From the IMG/VR virus record IMGVR_UViG_3300018875_000069, positions 1 to 40,102 of that record: DNA of 40,102 nucleotides. One strand, given 5' to 3'. Position 1 is the stretch's first letter; each line of letters opens with the position of its first letter. The position numbers and the translations under genes were made by a program. The notes under the pieces are model-generated. The model did no database searches, had not been told where the DNA came from, and saw only the letters and a list, made by a program, of their open reading frames with translations. Shown here one piece after another: positions 1 to 7,087 of this stretch. This DNA comes from a virus.

Positions 1-126
1 GAAAAACGTCTTCAGCGCTTTGTACACTTCCCCCTTCTCCCGGATCACGCAATGCATGAACTTGGGGTCCTTGACGTGGCGGTAAGCCGACATCAGGGTG
101 GAGTGGCGGTTGTACTGATTGACTTC
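1..126 (-). pseudogene. yhbH: 3' fragment of yhbH (C-terminal piece, separated by the prophage)
   Basis: Reading the minus strand from 126 down to 1 gives [19 protein letters not shown] and continues open to the window edge. This is the natural continuation of the YhbH frame that ends prematurely at 39071 on the other side of the prophage. The codons for EVNQY are present in both copies because they lie in the attachment core. The fragment has no start or ribosome site of its own and would not be made in the lysogen. The true stop codon lies outside the window. Confidence 0.93.
111..126. other. attL core (16-bp direct repeat) with phage arm
   Basis: The core TGTACTGATTGACTTC is repeated exactly at 39079-39094. 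The phage-side arm ATGATATATAC at 130-140 is the exact reverse complement of GTATATATCAT at 39061-39071. In the excised circle these two 11-mers flank the core as a palindrome. The centre of that palindrome falls at the TG dinucleotide 116-117, the predicted crossover point (inference from serine-integrase sites). Confidence 0.93.
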
Positions 127-151
127 TTTATGATATATACTCTCAAATCAT

Positions 152-547
152 CTACATGGGAGGGAACAGTTTTTCGTATGTAGCATCAGAATCAATTTTT
201 ATCGCCGCCTGTTTTCCAAGATCAGTCACCAAACCATCGAGAAGTTTTTGCGCTTCTGCCCGCAGTTTGGTCTCGTGGATCCGAAACAGGTGCGTCTCCC
301 CGCGCTGCTTCCACATGACGAAGTGTTCTCCACGGTCCTGAGCGACTCCTAGGATCGAGATGCCGGATCGCCCGAGTTGCAGGTATAATTCCTTTGCTCG
401 GGCATCGGCCAGGCCGGAGATTTTCGTCATGATGCTGGAGTATCCGGTGGGGAACTTTACCGGAGCACCCACGATTTCCTCTTGATCATGCTGTAGGTAG
501 GTGACCAGCTGACGCCAGGTAAGCCAGGAGAGGATTTGGTCGTTCAT
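152..547 (-). CDS. Hypothetical protein next to attL
   Basis: 131 aa, last phage gene before attL. I do not recognise the family. The sequence is a mixed soluble protein without membrane segments. Its middle (about residues 65-95, ISILGVAQDRGEHFVMWKQR) looks like beta strands, followed by a helical region (about 93-115). The start ATG has only a weak ribosome site (GGTG about 8 bases upstream). A terminator immediately upstream (592-622) isolates it from the neighbouring gene, so it probably has its own promoter; TATATT at 568-573 on the minus strand is a possible -10. Position beside an attachment site suggests an accessory (moron) gene. Confidence 0.6.
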   Translation of the reverse strand: MNDQILSWLTWRQLVTYLQHDQEEIVGAPVKFPTGYSSIMTKISGLADARAKELYLQLGRSGISILGVAQDRGEHFVMWKQRGETHLFRIHETKLRAEAQKLLDGLVTDLGKQAAIKIDSDATYEKLFPPM

Positions 548-591
548 TCAAACACCGCCATTTGTTTGTAATATACCCAATACGAATAAAT

Positions 592-622
592 AAAAAAAGC
601 CCCTGCCGAGAGGGCAAAGGGC
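592..622 (-). terminator. Rho-independent terminator
   Basis: On the minus strand a GC-rich hairpin (GCCC...TTGCC, loop CTCTC, GGCAGGGGC; 599-622) is followed by seven T (592-598). It lies just downstream of the small gene ending at 634 and upstream of the gene starting at 547, separating the two. Confidence 0.8.
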
Positions 623-633
623 ATCAAAAGTGG

Positions 634-834
634 TTAATGAAAAACAGTTCCGTTTGTTTCAACTGGCCCGAATGCGATTTGTCCATCACCTTCAGGCGGG
701 CCAAACAGAGACTTGTCCCAGCCTGGACCGTTGCTCATTCTTTGCTCCACCTTCCAACCTGGACCGCCATCAACCAAGACAATTTTTCCACGTTCCCCGC
801 CATCTGCATTGAATTGATCGAGCAAATAAATCAC
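634..834 (-). CDS. Small hypothetical protein with GPGW repeats
   Basis: 66 aa from a GTG start at 834; AAGGG lies about 9 bases upstream. The protein is glycine-rich and contains two short related pieces, GGPGWKVEQ (about residues 23-31) and NGPGWDKSLFG (about 35-45). No family recognised. It ends 12 bases before the terminator at 592-622, which supports a real transcription unit. It could alternatively be a non-coding stretch with a chance open frame, since there are no strong coding signals beyond the start and the terminator. Confidence 0.45.
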   Translation of the reverse strand: MIYLLDQFNADGGERGKIVLVDGGPGWKVEQRMSNGPGWDKSLFGPPEGDGQIAFGPVETNGTVFH

Positions 835-900
835 CGCCTTTTTCCCTTGATCTTACTAAAATTCACATAAATGGTAAAGCCCCAAATCTACAAGAGGACT

Positions 901-1143
901 TCACTCATACGGCCGAAACTTCTTCCGGAGCTCCTCGGCTTCTTTTTTCCGAGCTTCGACGTCCGACAGAAAGAACAGCTTAGTGGCCTTCTCCTCGATG
1001 ATCGGTTTCAGCTTCCCACGCTGCACCAAAGAGTTGAGGGCGGCACGACTGACCTGCAAAATCTCCTGTGCCTGAGACGAAGTCACCACTTGCTCACGAA
1101 TAAAACGGGCCAGTTCATCTTTGTCGCTGAATACGAAACTCAC
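901..1143 (-). CDS. Small helix-turn-helix DNA-binding protein (candidate excision/regulatory factor)
   Basis: 80 aa from a GTG start at 1143 with GGAGGG 7 bases upstream; the longer upstream frame lacks a ribosome site and runs through the neighbouring gene. Residues about 20-48 (VTSSQAQEILQVSRAALNSL then QRGKLKPI) form a winged-helix/MerR-type DNA-binding motif of the kind seen in phage excisionases, and the C-terminal third is a charged helix. The GTG overlaps the stop of the upstream membrane-protein gene (GTGA), so translation is probably coupled. Its location beside attL, opposite to the integrase, makes it a candidate recombination directionality factor; that role is inference. A simple regulator is the alternative. 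Confidence 0.7.
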   Translation of the reverse strand: MSFVFSDKDELARFIREQVVTSSQAQEILQVSRAALNSLVQRGKLKPIIEEKATKLFFLSDVEARKKEAEELRKKFRPYE

Positions 1144-1319
1144 CGCCCAGCCCTCCTTACAAGCAGGTACTTTACCCCCATCAGTACGAGGGCAGCGACT
1201 ATGGCTACGTCGGCAACCGTTTGAAGGCCACTTCCGTAAGGCCACTGTCGTGTGAAGATATGAAGCGTAGCAACTATCAAGACCAAGATGTTCGAGTTTA
1301 TCTTTTGAAGCCAATTCAT
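1140..1319 (-). CDS. Small two-TM membrane protein
   Basis: 59 aa if it starts at the ATG at 1319 (weak GGATGG just upstream); a longer form from 1343 is possible but has no ribosome site. Two hydrophobic stretches are visible, NILVLIVATLHIF and VADVAIVAALVLMGVKYLLV, followed by a basic tail (RRAGR). The stop overlaps the start of the downstream helix-turn-helix gene, suggesting a two-gene unit. A TATAAT-like -10 on the minus strand (about 1356-1361) lies just upstream, but I see no good -35. Function unknown. Confidence 0.55.
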   Translation of the reverse strand: MNWLQKINSNILVLIVATLHIFTRQWPYGSGLQTVADVAIVAALVLMGVKYLLVRRAGR

Positions 1320-1372
1320 AATCCATCCAGGAAGTGCATTCAATTTATTTTTGTATTATATTTTATTTCAGA

Positions 1373-1392
1373 GGGAGTGGGTTCCCACTCCC
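1373..1392 (-). terminator. Perfect inverted repeat, possible terminator
   Basis: GGGAGTGGG, loop of two bases, CCCACTCCC. It lies 9 bases past the stop of the small gene at 1401-1562. The following sequence on the minus strand is AT-rich but not a clean T run, so termination efficiency is uncertain. Being symmetrical it could also act on the plus strand, where it is preceded by an AT-rich stretch. Confidence 0.55.
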
Positions 1393-1400
1393 CCGGCGGC

Positions 1401-1562
1401 TCATTTTCGCTTTCCGTGCTTGCGAGGCTTGGGGCGATTTTGAGCCTTTTTCTTGTTCTCCATCTTTTCGATGATGTCCATCACCGTTTTGATGATCGAC
1501 AGCACCGAGGCGATGATACCGAGTATCAGGAGAACAATCTGGAGTTTTGCTTGTTCCAGCAC
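1401..1562 (-). CDS. 53-aa single-TM protein with very basic tail, own promoter
   Basis: Starts at GTG 1562; a stop codon lies two codons upstream in frame, so this is the only reasonable start. The ribosome site AAGGAGGTGAT (1571-1581) is almost a full complement of the 16S rRNA 3' end. Residues 1-28 are a membrane helix (LQIVLLILGIIASVLSIIK), followed by a short amphipathic part and a lysine/arginine-rich tail (KKKAQNRPKPRKHGKRK). It is transcribed from its own sigma-A-type promoter (1588-1616) after the late-operon terminator. The layout fits a small membrane toxin, a holin-like peptide or a lysogenic-conversion peptide. I recognise no family; the open frame overlapping it (1363-1575) is a shadow. 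Confidence 0.72.
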   Translation of the reverse strand: MLEQAKLQIVLLILGIIASVLSIIKTVMDIIEKMENKKKAQNRPKPRKHGKRK

Positions 1563-1587
1563 TTCCTATGATCACCTCCTTGACTAT

Positions 1588-1616
1588 ATAATACCAAACC
1601 TATTTCAGATTGTAAA
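1588..1616 (-). promoter_or_regulatory. Sigma-A-type promoter for the 53-aa membrane protein
   Basis: Minus strand TTTACA (1611-1616), 17-base spacer, TATTAT (1588-1593). The predicted start of transcription falls about 1580, which leaves the ribosome site at the very 5' end of the message (leader of about 20 bases). Confidence 0.75.
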
Positions 1617-1625
1617 TAGGTTTAT

Positions 1626-1655
1626 CAAAAATTTTCCCCGCCCATCAGGACGGGG
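1626..1655 (-). terminator. Late (lysis) operon terminator
   Basis: CCCCGTCC, loop TGAT, GGGCGGGG (1636-1655) followed by AAAATTTTT on the minus strand. The stop codon of the upstream holin-like gene (TGA at 1645-1647) lies in the loop. It closes the long head-tail-lysis transcription unit. Confidence 0.85.
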
Positions 1656-1887
1656 GTTTTACTTTCTCTGGCTTCACATAGCTGTAAGCTCCGCTGGCAA
1701 TCAAACCAATCACAGCCGTCTGCAACACTCCCTGACGGGCACCTTCCGGCAGAAAGACAAACACAGAAGCGAAAGCCAAAGCAGCGACAGGGGCGTATCG
1801 GGGCGGCAGACCAAGAGCCTTCGTCACGCCAACCAGCGCTGCCACGATAGTTCCCAGAGTAGCAATGTCATATGTGAGTTGTTCCAT
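1645..1887 (-). CDS. Second holin-like membrane protein
   Basis: 80 aa; AAAGGAG 9 bases before the ATG. Two membrane segments are visible: about residues 8-27 (IATLGTIVAALVGVTKALGL) and about 33-48 (PVAALAFASVFVFL), with a further hydrophobic stretch at about 55-68 (LQTAVIGLIASGAYSYV). The end is charged (KPEKVKPPS). It sits one base after the amidase stop, in the place where Bacillus-type phages carry small holin partners. The likely role is helping pore formation or regulating lysis timing together with the TcdE-type holin at 2711-3124. The alternative is an unrelated small membrane protein. Confidence 0.75.
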   Translation of the reverse strand: MEQLTYDIATLGTIVAALVGVTKALGLPPRYAPVAALAFASVFVFLPEGARQGVLQTAVIGLIASGAYSYVKPEKVKPPS

Positions 1888-1888
1888 G

Positions 1889-2707
1889 TTAGCACGCTCC
1901 TTTCAGTTTGACCGTCCTCGTATCGCCGTCCCACTCGACCGACAGACCGAGCGCGGCGGCCAGCTCCCTGGCAGGCGCGTAAGCCGAACCGGAAACGAGC
2001 AGCTCGGTCAGGTCGCGACCGTTTACACTCACCTGCCTGGAGGCCGCGTCCCACTCCACCTTACCTCCGGCAGCCGTGGCTACCACTCGCACCGGCAGCA
2101 TGGACACCCCTTCCTGGAGGAAGCCGGGCGCAGGCAGCCGCATATCGTTCAGTTCGATCCCGACGGAGACTGGTTGTGGCGCCGACTTTTCCACAGGGTT
2201 AGCCACAGTATTCAGAAAAATTGCATACCCTGATCGGAACCAGTCCATCGAGAAAGCCGGGCAGTTCTTCCAGGAGTATCCAGGGTATTCCAGGTGACCG
2301 AATACCTGGCGGCAGTTCGGCAGCACACCCTGCAGGTACTTGAGCAGCCTGTGTGCCACGTCCACCTGCGCGGGCGTAGGCTTCTGTACCCGGAAGTCGC
2401 CTACCAGGCAGATGCCGAGCGCGTGACGGTTGCTGTTGCCGACGTGGTATGAGATCGCCTCCAGATCGAGACACCAGTAGATCGTCCCGTCCTTCTGGAT
2501 GACGAACGTATAAGCAATACCAGGCCACCCGTTCTTGGTGATGTGATAGTTGGCGAACGCCTCTGGAGAGCCTGTCAGTGTCAGCGAGTGGTGTATGGCC
2601 ACGGAACGGATGTCCTCCCGGCGTCGCCGAGCGTACCGCAGCCGCGGATGCCGTGGCAAAGAGGCGCGAACGTCTACGACGCGCACGCCTGGAATAACGA
2701 TCTGCAT
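1889..2707 (-). CDS. Endolysin: N-acetylmuramoyl-L-alanine amidase with C-terminal stalk-type domain
   Basis: 272 aa. The central part (about residues 33-160) is an Amidase_2/PGRP fold: AIHHSL at 37-42, a substrate-pocket YTF at 66-68, GICLVGDF at 98-105 and HLEYPGY...NCPAF with H138 and C149. H39 or H40, H138 and C149 are the expected zinc ligands of T7-lysozyme-type enzymes. Residues about 193-272 resemble the copper-amine-oxidase N-terminal/stalk domain common in Bacillales cell-wall enzymes (repeated VEWD...V.VNG/VKLKG) and probably bind the wall. The enzyme cleaves the bond between N-acetylmuramate and L-alanine at host lysis. No signal peptide is visible, so it depends on the adjacent holins. 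GGGGAG precedes the ATG. Confidence 0.92.
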   Translation of the reverse strand: MQIVIPGVRVVDVRASLPRHPRLRYARRRREDIRSVAIHHSLTLTGSPEAFANYHITKNGWPGIAYTFVIQKDGTIYWCLDLEAISYHVGNSNRHALGICLVGDFRVQKPTPAQVDVAHRLLKYLQGVLPNCRQVFGHLEYPGYSWKNCPAFSMDWFRSGYAIFLNTVANPVEKSAPQPVSVGIELNDMRLPAPGFLQEGVSMLPVRVVATAAGGKVEWDAASRQVSVNGRDLTELLVSGSAYAPARELAAALGLSVEWDGDTRTVKLKGAC

Positions 2708-2710
2708 AAC

Positions 2711-3124
2711 CTATCTCCCCTCTCTTTCGGATTGTCGGTTTTTGAGTCTATCCAGCGTGCTGATCAGGAAAGGTGGCACCGGCAGCCCCAGCTTCCCGCA
2801 GTTCTCCAAGATGGAGATGCCTTCCGTCCCAATAAGGAAAAGTAGGATGGCATCCCGGATAAACCCCTGTGTATTCCCGCTGATCACATCAAGCTGATGA
2901 GCCACGATCACGAAGGTGAACATGGCAACTTTCCTGCCGATACCAGCCAACGCCACGCGGCTACTCACCTGTTTTAGATAGAAGGCGGCGGCCAGCCCGG
3001 TCAGATAATCAAGTACAAGGAAAATAGCAAAGGCGGCCAGGAGATGGTCCAGACCGCCAAAAAGATAAGTAAGTGTTGCGATGGTTCCGCCAGTAGCAAT
3101 TGTCATCCAACCGTCGTGCTTCAT
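2711..3124 (-). CDS. Phage holin, TcdE/Cp1 family
   Basis: 137 aa with three hydrophobic segments: about residues 8-48, 65-82 and 90-107. The motif LDYLTGLAAAFYLKQVSS (about 38-55) and the later GTEGISILENCGKLGLPVP (about 97-115) are the hallmarks of the TcdE/Cp-1 holin family. It forms the membrane lesion that releases the amidase encoded 3 bases downstream. GGGAGG lies 6 bases before the ATG. The C-terminus is charged, as is usual for holins. Confidence 0.92.
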   Translation of the reverse strand: MKHDGWMTIATGGTIATLTYLFGGLDHLLAAFAIFLVLDYLTGLAAAFYLKQVSSRVALAGIGRKVAMFTFVIVAHQLDVISGNTQGFIRDAILLFLIGTEGISILENCGKLGLPVPPFLISTLDRLKNRQSEREGR

Positions 3125-3161
3125 CTTCTTCCTCCCTAGCCCCTATGGGCAAAACTAATCC

Positions 3162-3178
3162 CCCCGATCGGTTCGGGG
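3162..3178 (-). terminator. Hairpin between XkdX and holin genes (weak terminator or attenuator)
   Basis: CCCCGA, 5-base loop, TCGGGG on the minus strand, followed by GGATTAGTTTT. A wider pair AGCCCC/GGGGCT (3138-3143 and 3175-3180) could form a competing, larger stem. It may reduce readthrough into the lysis genes; the T tract is short. Confidence 0.4.
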
Positions 3179-3183
3179 CTAGC

Positions 3184-3318
3184 TTATGATACGTATGGTT
3201 CTTCCGTGATCTGCTCATATTCGGCAGCACTGATCCAGCCCGCGGTGACAAACACCTTCACATCATCCTTGCTGTAAATTCCATCGTCGTAGTACATTTT
3301 GATCCAGTCAAACCACAT
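3184..3318 (-). CDS. XkdX family protein
   Basis: 44 aa: starts MWFDWIKMYYDDGIYSKDDV and continues VFVTAGWISAAEYEQIT. This is the typical XkdX pattern (short helix, acidic YS.DDV, then GWIS..EYEQITG-like end) found after tail-fibre genes and before holins in PBSX-like and many Firmicute phages. The ATG at 3318 is preceded by AAAGGAG with about 10 bases spacing. The biochemical role of the family is unknown. Confidence 0.85.
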   Translation of the reverse strand: MWFDWIKMYYDDGIYSKDDVKVFVTAGWISAAEYEQITEEPYVS

Positions 3319-3333
3319 TGTTCTTCCACTCCT

Positions 3334-3546
3334 TTACTGGGATCTTGCCAGTTCCAACATGAGCGATGCGTTCTGTCTTTTGAGAAGGTTTATCGTAGTG
3401 GCATGCTGTTGGATAACGGTATCCTTCTGGGCTAACTGGAGAAGCGTCGTCGCCAGTTGCTGCTTGATGCTCGCTTCTTTGGCCTGTTCTGCCGCCTTCT
3501 GCTGATTGATCTCACTGATTTTTCTTTTGCTCCTCATCGAGTACAT
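3334..3546 (-). CDS. Small coiled-coil protein downstream of tail fibre
   Basis: 70 aa. The start ATG overlaps the fibre stop codon (ATGA at 3546) and has a GGGGGG ribosome site about 10 bases upstream; the next ATG (fourth codon) is a less likely start. The sequence from about residue 9 to the end is one long amphipathic helix rich in Q, A and L (KAAEQAKEASIKQQLATTLL, then QKDTVIQQHATTIN), predicting a coiled coil. It ends 16 bases before the XkdX start. Possibly a fibre-associated trimerisation or attachment factor, or an XhlA-like lysis accessory without a membrane segment. Family not recognised. Confidence 0.65.
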   Translation of the reverse strand: MYSMRSKRKISEINQQKAAEQAKEASIKQQLATTLLQLAQKDTVIQQHATTINLLKRQNASLMLELARSQ

Positions 3547-6500
3547 CAGTCAAATGCCCCCCCTTCTCCTTTCGCGAATGATCTCTCCGTTGCCGTCCCT
3601 TTGATGATGGTAAACCTGATGTTGATGCCCCACTGCTCCGCGGTCTTGGTCTGGTTGGTGAAGATATATCCTCTGCCGCTGCGTACCGATCCCGTGATGT
3701 CCTCCCAGGTGGGATTTTCATCGTAGGCGTTGTTGCACGCTTCAACCAACAGCTCGGCTCCTTCGGGTATCGTTCCGTTAAATGTCACGAGGATCCGGCT
3801 TGCTCTGGCGTCTGTTGTAAAGTCTGCCATGATATCCGGGTCCTCATAGTCCAGTTGGAAGATGGCATGTGTCTCCCGGCGAGTGAAGGTGAAAACCCGT
3901 TCCGAGGAAGAACCTTTGCTATCCGTGGCCCGAACCTTCATTTCGACCGGCACATCCAACGGGATCCGCAGCCAATCATCTTCGGAGATCGTCAAAGTGT
4001 AGGATTGGCCGGCCGTGCCATCAAACGTATTGACCGTCTTGCCGTTTACGATCTCGGCGATGGTGAACCCGTCACCTTCGGGATCTGTTACGGAGTAGCT
4101 CACGCTTGGCGGTTCGGTGAGGTCACCCAGGTTGGTGTTGCTGCCACTGATCTGCGGTGCCTGGTTATGGATGACTGTAAATGTGCGGGTCACCTCAGCC
4201 GACTTTCCGCCCTTGTCATCCTCTGCCCAGATGGTCAAGGTATAGGGCGTGCCTTCCGCCAGGTCGGCCCCGGTAACATCCGTTGAACCGAACCACAGAC
4301 GCTTGTTCCGGAAGGTTAGCGCTCGGGCAAATAAAATAGGCGTTCCATCGTTGGAGACGCCTGATCCTGCATTATTTGTCGGGCCGTTGTTGACGCGGTA
4401 CTTGATTGTCACGATGTCGTCCTGGTCATTATCAACCGCGCTACCGTCAAAGGAGTAATTTTGTCCGTCCGTCAGAGTCACGCCGGTTGGCGCGTTTACG
4501 GTGATGGCCGGCGCGTCATTGGTTGAGTACGAACCGTGGTATTTGACAGCATTGCTCGCTTGGAAGAAGGTCGGCGGAATGTCAAAATCTTGGGCGAACG
4601 TCGGGTCATAGAAGGTTGCTGGCATCGTGCCCTGCGCCACCGTGACCGGGCCTGTCCACGTTGCAAACTCGTCCGTGGATTCGATGCGCTTGATATAGCC
4701 GCCGTCCTGGTAGGTGATGAACAGCTTGCCGTCAGGATCGGATGTGATTACGGCATTTGTACCGGGAACCAGCTTCTTCGGCGTTGCCAGCCAATCCTCC
4801 CCGGTTGTCGCGTTGGAATAGCGGATGTAGTTGGTGGACGTGTGGGTAGCGTCCGTTCCGTGCCATACAACGTGTTGCTTGCCGTTTGGCGTGCGGATTG
4901 CGTGCGGTGCAGATTGCAGATAATTGATGCCAAAGACGAGAAGACTGCCATTCCAACTTGTGCCGTTCCACTTTCTGCTGTAAATTCGGTAAGTGGGCGT
5001 TGTTGTTTCGGCAAATTCCCATATAAGCACAGGGTTGTTGCCGTAGAATGTTATAACAGGATTCGCTGAATTTTGCGTCCCATTATTATGTGTCGTGTGC
5101 TGAACCGCCGCCCCTGGCGTTCCCAATGTCCCGTCCGGATTGATCGGGATTGACCCGGACCGGATGTTGAAGCTGTTCGGGTTTGTGGTCGTCTGTGCGC
5201 TAATAACCCACCAAAGTTTGGTTCCATCCGGGGAAATGCCCGCAGTCTTATTGTTGTTTACTGATGGATGAGATTCCAGGATTAGCTTGGTTAGGTGTAG
5301 GTCAATATTCGATACTGTCGCGGCATTAAACGCAACAACATGAACGTCATTTGATGTATTCCCACTGAAAAGGTAAACCATCGTCCCCTTGCTGTTGACG
5401 CTGAACCCGGAACGGCTGTTTGTGACGTAACACAATTGTTGCCATTCCTTGCCGTTGTCTTTTGACACATAAAAGTAAATTGTAGAATTTTGCACCGCCG
5501 CCCCAACCAACCACCCATTGCTCAACCGAACGGGCGGGGCCATCCGGGACACTAGGTAAGCGGACGAAACCACGTTGACCGGCGCAAGGATGCGTCCTGG
5601 TTCCTGCGCCACGCTGAACGTGCCGGATTGTGCGTAGCCGGACGCCGCGTCGCCGGAATCCACCGCACGCACGCGCACACGCGCCGCAGACGTGTCAACC
5701 ATCGGCGGAACCGTGGCGATAATCGGACTTCCCGCCTTGCCTGTGGCAATGTTGATCCACTGGCTCACGCCGTCATAAATACCCGCCTCGTAGGTCACGG
5801 CTTGGCCTTCTGGATCGGTTGAACCCGTGAAGTTGATTGTGATGCTGTCGCCTACATTGTAGGTTGATTTATCAACGGTTACGCCGGATGGATCGGTGGG
5901 TGACGCGTTTAAAGACACGGTTTCCAAGTATTCAACCTGATAAGGCCCGCTACCTGTTGTGTAGAAAATACCGATCTTCTTTGGTTCGCCGTTTTGTATT
6001 GCGTTAATAGCAATCCGTGACGTGATACTCGGTATTACATTTCGGAATGTCCAGTTATTGGCCGATCGGGTGTACTTATGCTCCCCAATTCGCCATGGGC
6101 TAGTGCTATTCAAATAGGCGTATACGTAAATATTTCCGTCTTTGTCGTAGCTTACAGACCCCCGCGAATATTCATGATTAAGCACAGGCCCGGAAACGTC
6201 TGTGATTTTTAAGGGGGAAGAACTTGGCCCCGCAATAGGATCTAATTCGTAGTGACGCAGGGCGTAAGTAGAGTTGCTCCCGTTGTACAGTTTTCCAACA
6301 AGGTTAAGGCGTGTGCCATCGAAAAAGATACGCGCCCAATGGTGAAGGTCAGACCCTGGTACATACCAACCGCCAGAAATAGTGCTAGCTTGCCAAGCGT
6401 ATGTCCCGTCACTTGAATTAAATGTCCCTTTTGCCCAAGCGACCCCCGGTGAACCGTAGCTATATCCAACGTACAAGTGCGGCGTCCCATTTTTCGGCGT

Positions 6501-7073
6501 CTTTCCATCTCCGTTATGGTAGAAGTCAATGCTAATCGGAACGTACCAGTCCCCGCCTATAACATCTACGTTATGGAAGCCGACTGAAACATGGTTTCCA
6601 TCCGCCCCCACAACTACTTGATGCACGCGGACAAGAGTCTGTGACCCGCTGTATATTCGGTATGCAATAGCTACCCGTCTATCCGTCCCAACCGGAAACG
6701 CAACCAAGTCCAATGAGTAGACATAAGTATTTGAGCTTAGGATACTGAAAGGTGGTCGTAGCGTCCACGTTTCCCCTCCCGCGTCCAGCGTCCCGCGAAC
6801 ATATACAATTTCATTACCATTTCTGTATAAAGCGGCATGCAACTCCCCTTGGGCATCAATGAAAATAGACCCGTCTAGGCTGAATCCGGAAGAAAGTAGG
6901 AAGGTCGCGCTTTTTTTCCACGTCTGCCCTTTATCTTTAGAAAAGTGAAGCTCTGCCGCCCCAGATGATGACCCAACCAGTAACCACCATGTGCCGTTAT
7001 GGTCTACGGCATGTTTTCTCGTAAATGGGAGTTGTAAAGCGGCACTCCCTGTTCCCGTTGTTATTACCGGCAT
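3546..7073 (-). CDS. Large tail fibre / receptor-binding protein with two sialidase-type propellers
   Basis: 1175 aa. Two halves each begin like a sialidase/BNR beta-propeller with an Asp-box: SKDKGQTW at 45-52 and SKDNGKEW at 537-544. Between them (about 388-490) is a cadherin/FN3-like domain (SPTDPSGVTVDK...STDPEGQAVTYEAG). After the second propeller come two more Ig/cadherin-like repeats (about 870-985 and 985-1080, each with a DPEGD or DNDQDD turn) and a C-terminal domain (THAIFQLDYEDPD...). The propellers probably bind or trim cell-surface carbohydrate; catalytic sialidase residues were not checked. It follows the fibre adaptor gene, as host-specificity proteins do. The 5' third of the gene (about 5900-7073) looks more AT-rich than the rest, suggesting module exchange. 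Confidence 0.85.
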   Translation of the reverse strand: MPVITTGTGSAALQLPFTRKHAVDHNGTWWLLVGSSSGAAELHFSKDKGQTWKKSATFLLSSGFSLDGSIFIDAQGELHAALYRNGNEIVYVRGTLDAGGETWTLRPPFSILSSNTYVYSLDLVAFPVGTDRRVAIAYRIYSGSQTLVRVHQVVVGADGNHVSVGFHNVDVIGGDWYVPISIDFYHNGDGKTPKNGTPHLYVGYSYGSPGVAWAKGTFNSSDGTYAWQASTISGGWYVPGSDLHHWARIFFDGTRLNLVGKLYNGSNSTYALRHYELDPIAGPSSSPLKITDVSGPVLNHEYSRGSVSYDKDGNIYVYAYLNSTSPWRIGEHKYTRSANNWTFRNVIPSITSRIAINAIQNGEPKKIGIFYTTGSGPYQVEYLETVSLNASPTDPSGVTVDKSTYNVGDSITINFTGSTDPEGQAVTYEAGIYDGVSQWINIATGKAGSPIIATVPPMVDTSAARVRVRAVDSGDAASGYAQSGTFSVAQEPGRILAPVNVVSSAYLVSRMAPPVRLSNGWLVGAAVQNSTIYFYVSKDNGKEWQQLCYVTNSRSGFSVNSKGTMVYLFSGNTSNDVHVVAFNAATVSNIDLHLTKLILESHPSVNNNKTAGISPDGTKLWWVISAQTTTNPNSFNIRSGSIPINPDGTLGTPGAAVQHTTHNNGTQNSANPVITFYGNNPVLIWEFAETTTPTYRIYSRKWNGTSWNGSLLVFGINYLQSAPHAIRTPNGKQHVVWHGTDATHTSTNYIRYSNATTGEDWLATPKKLVPGTNAVITSDPDGKLFITYQDGGYIKRIESTDEFATWTGPVTVAQGTMPATFYDPTFAQDFDIPPTFFQASNAVKYHGSYSTNDAPAITVNAPTGVTLTDGQNYSFDGSAVDNDQDDIVTIKYRVNNGPTNNAGSGVSNDGTPILFARALTFRNKRLWFGSTDVTGADLAEGTPYTLTIWAEDDKGGKSAEVTRTFTVIHNQAPQISGSNTNLGDLTEPPSVSYSVTDPEGDGFTIAEIVNGKTVNTFDGTAGQSYTLTISEDDWLRIPLDVPVEMKVRATDSKGSSSERVFTFTRRETHAIFQLDYEDPDIMADFTTDARASRILVTFNGTIPEGAELLVEACNNAYDENPTWEDITGSVRSGRGYIFTNQTKTAEQWGINIRFTIIKGTATERSFAKGEGGAFD

Positions 7074-7087
7074 GTTCCTCCCCCTTT

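Noticed and set aside
901-1326. 141-aa version of the helix-turn-helix protein
   Set aside because: The extra N-terminus re-reads the neighbouring membrane-protein gene in another frame; the GTG at 1143 has the proper ribosome site and overlaps the upstream stop.
3855-4286. Long plus-strand open frame opposite the tail fibre gene
   Set aside because: It is antisense to a continuous 1175-aa fibre frame, has no ribosome site and its sequence is not protein-like; a shadow of a GC-rich coding strand.
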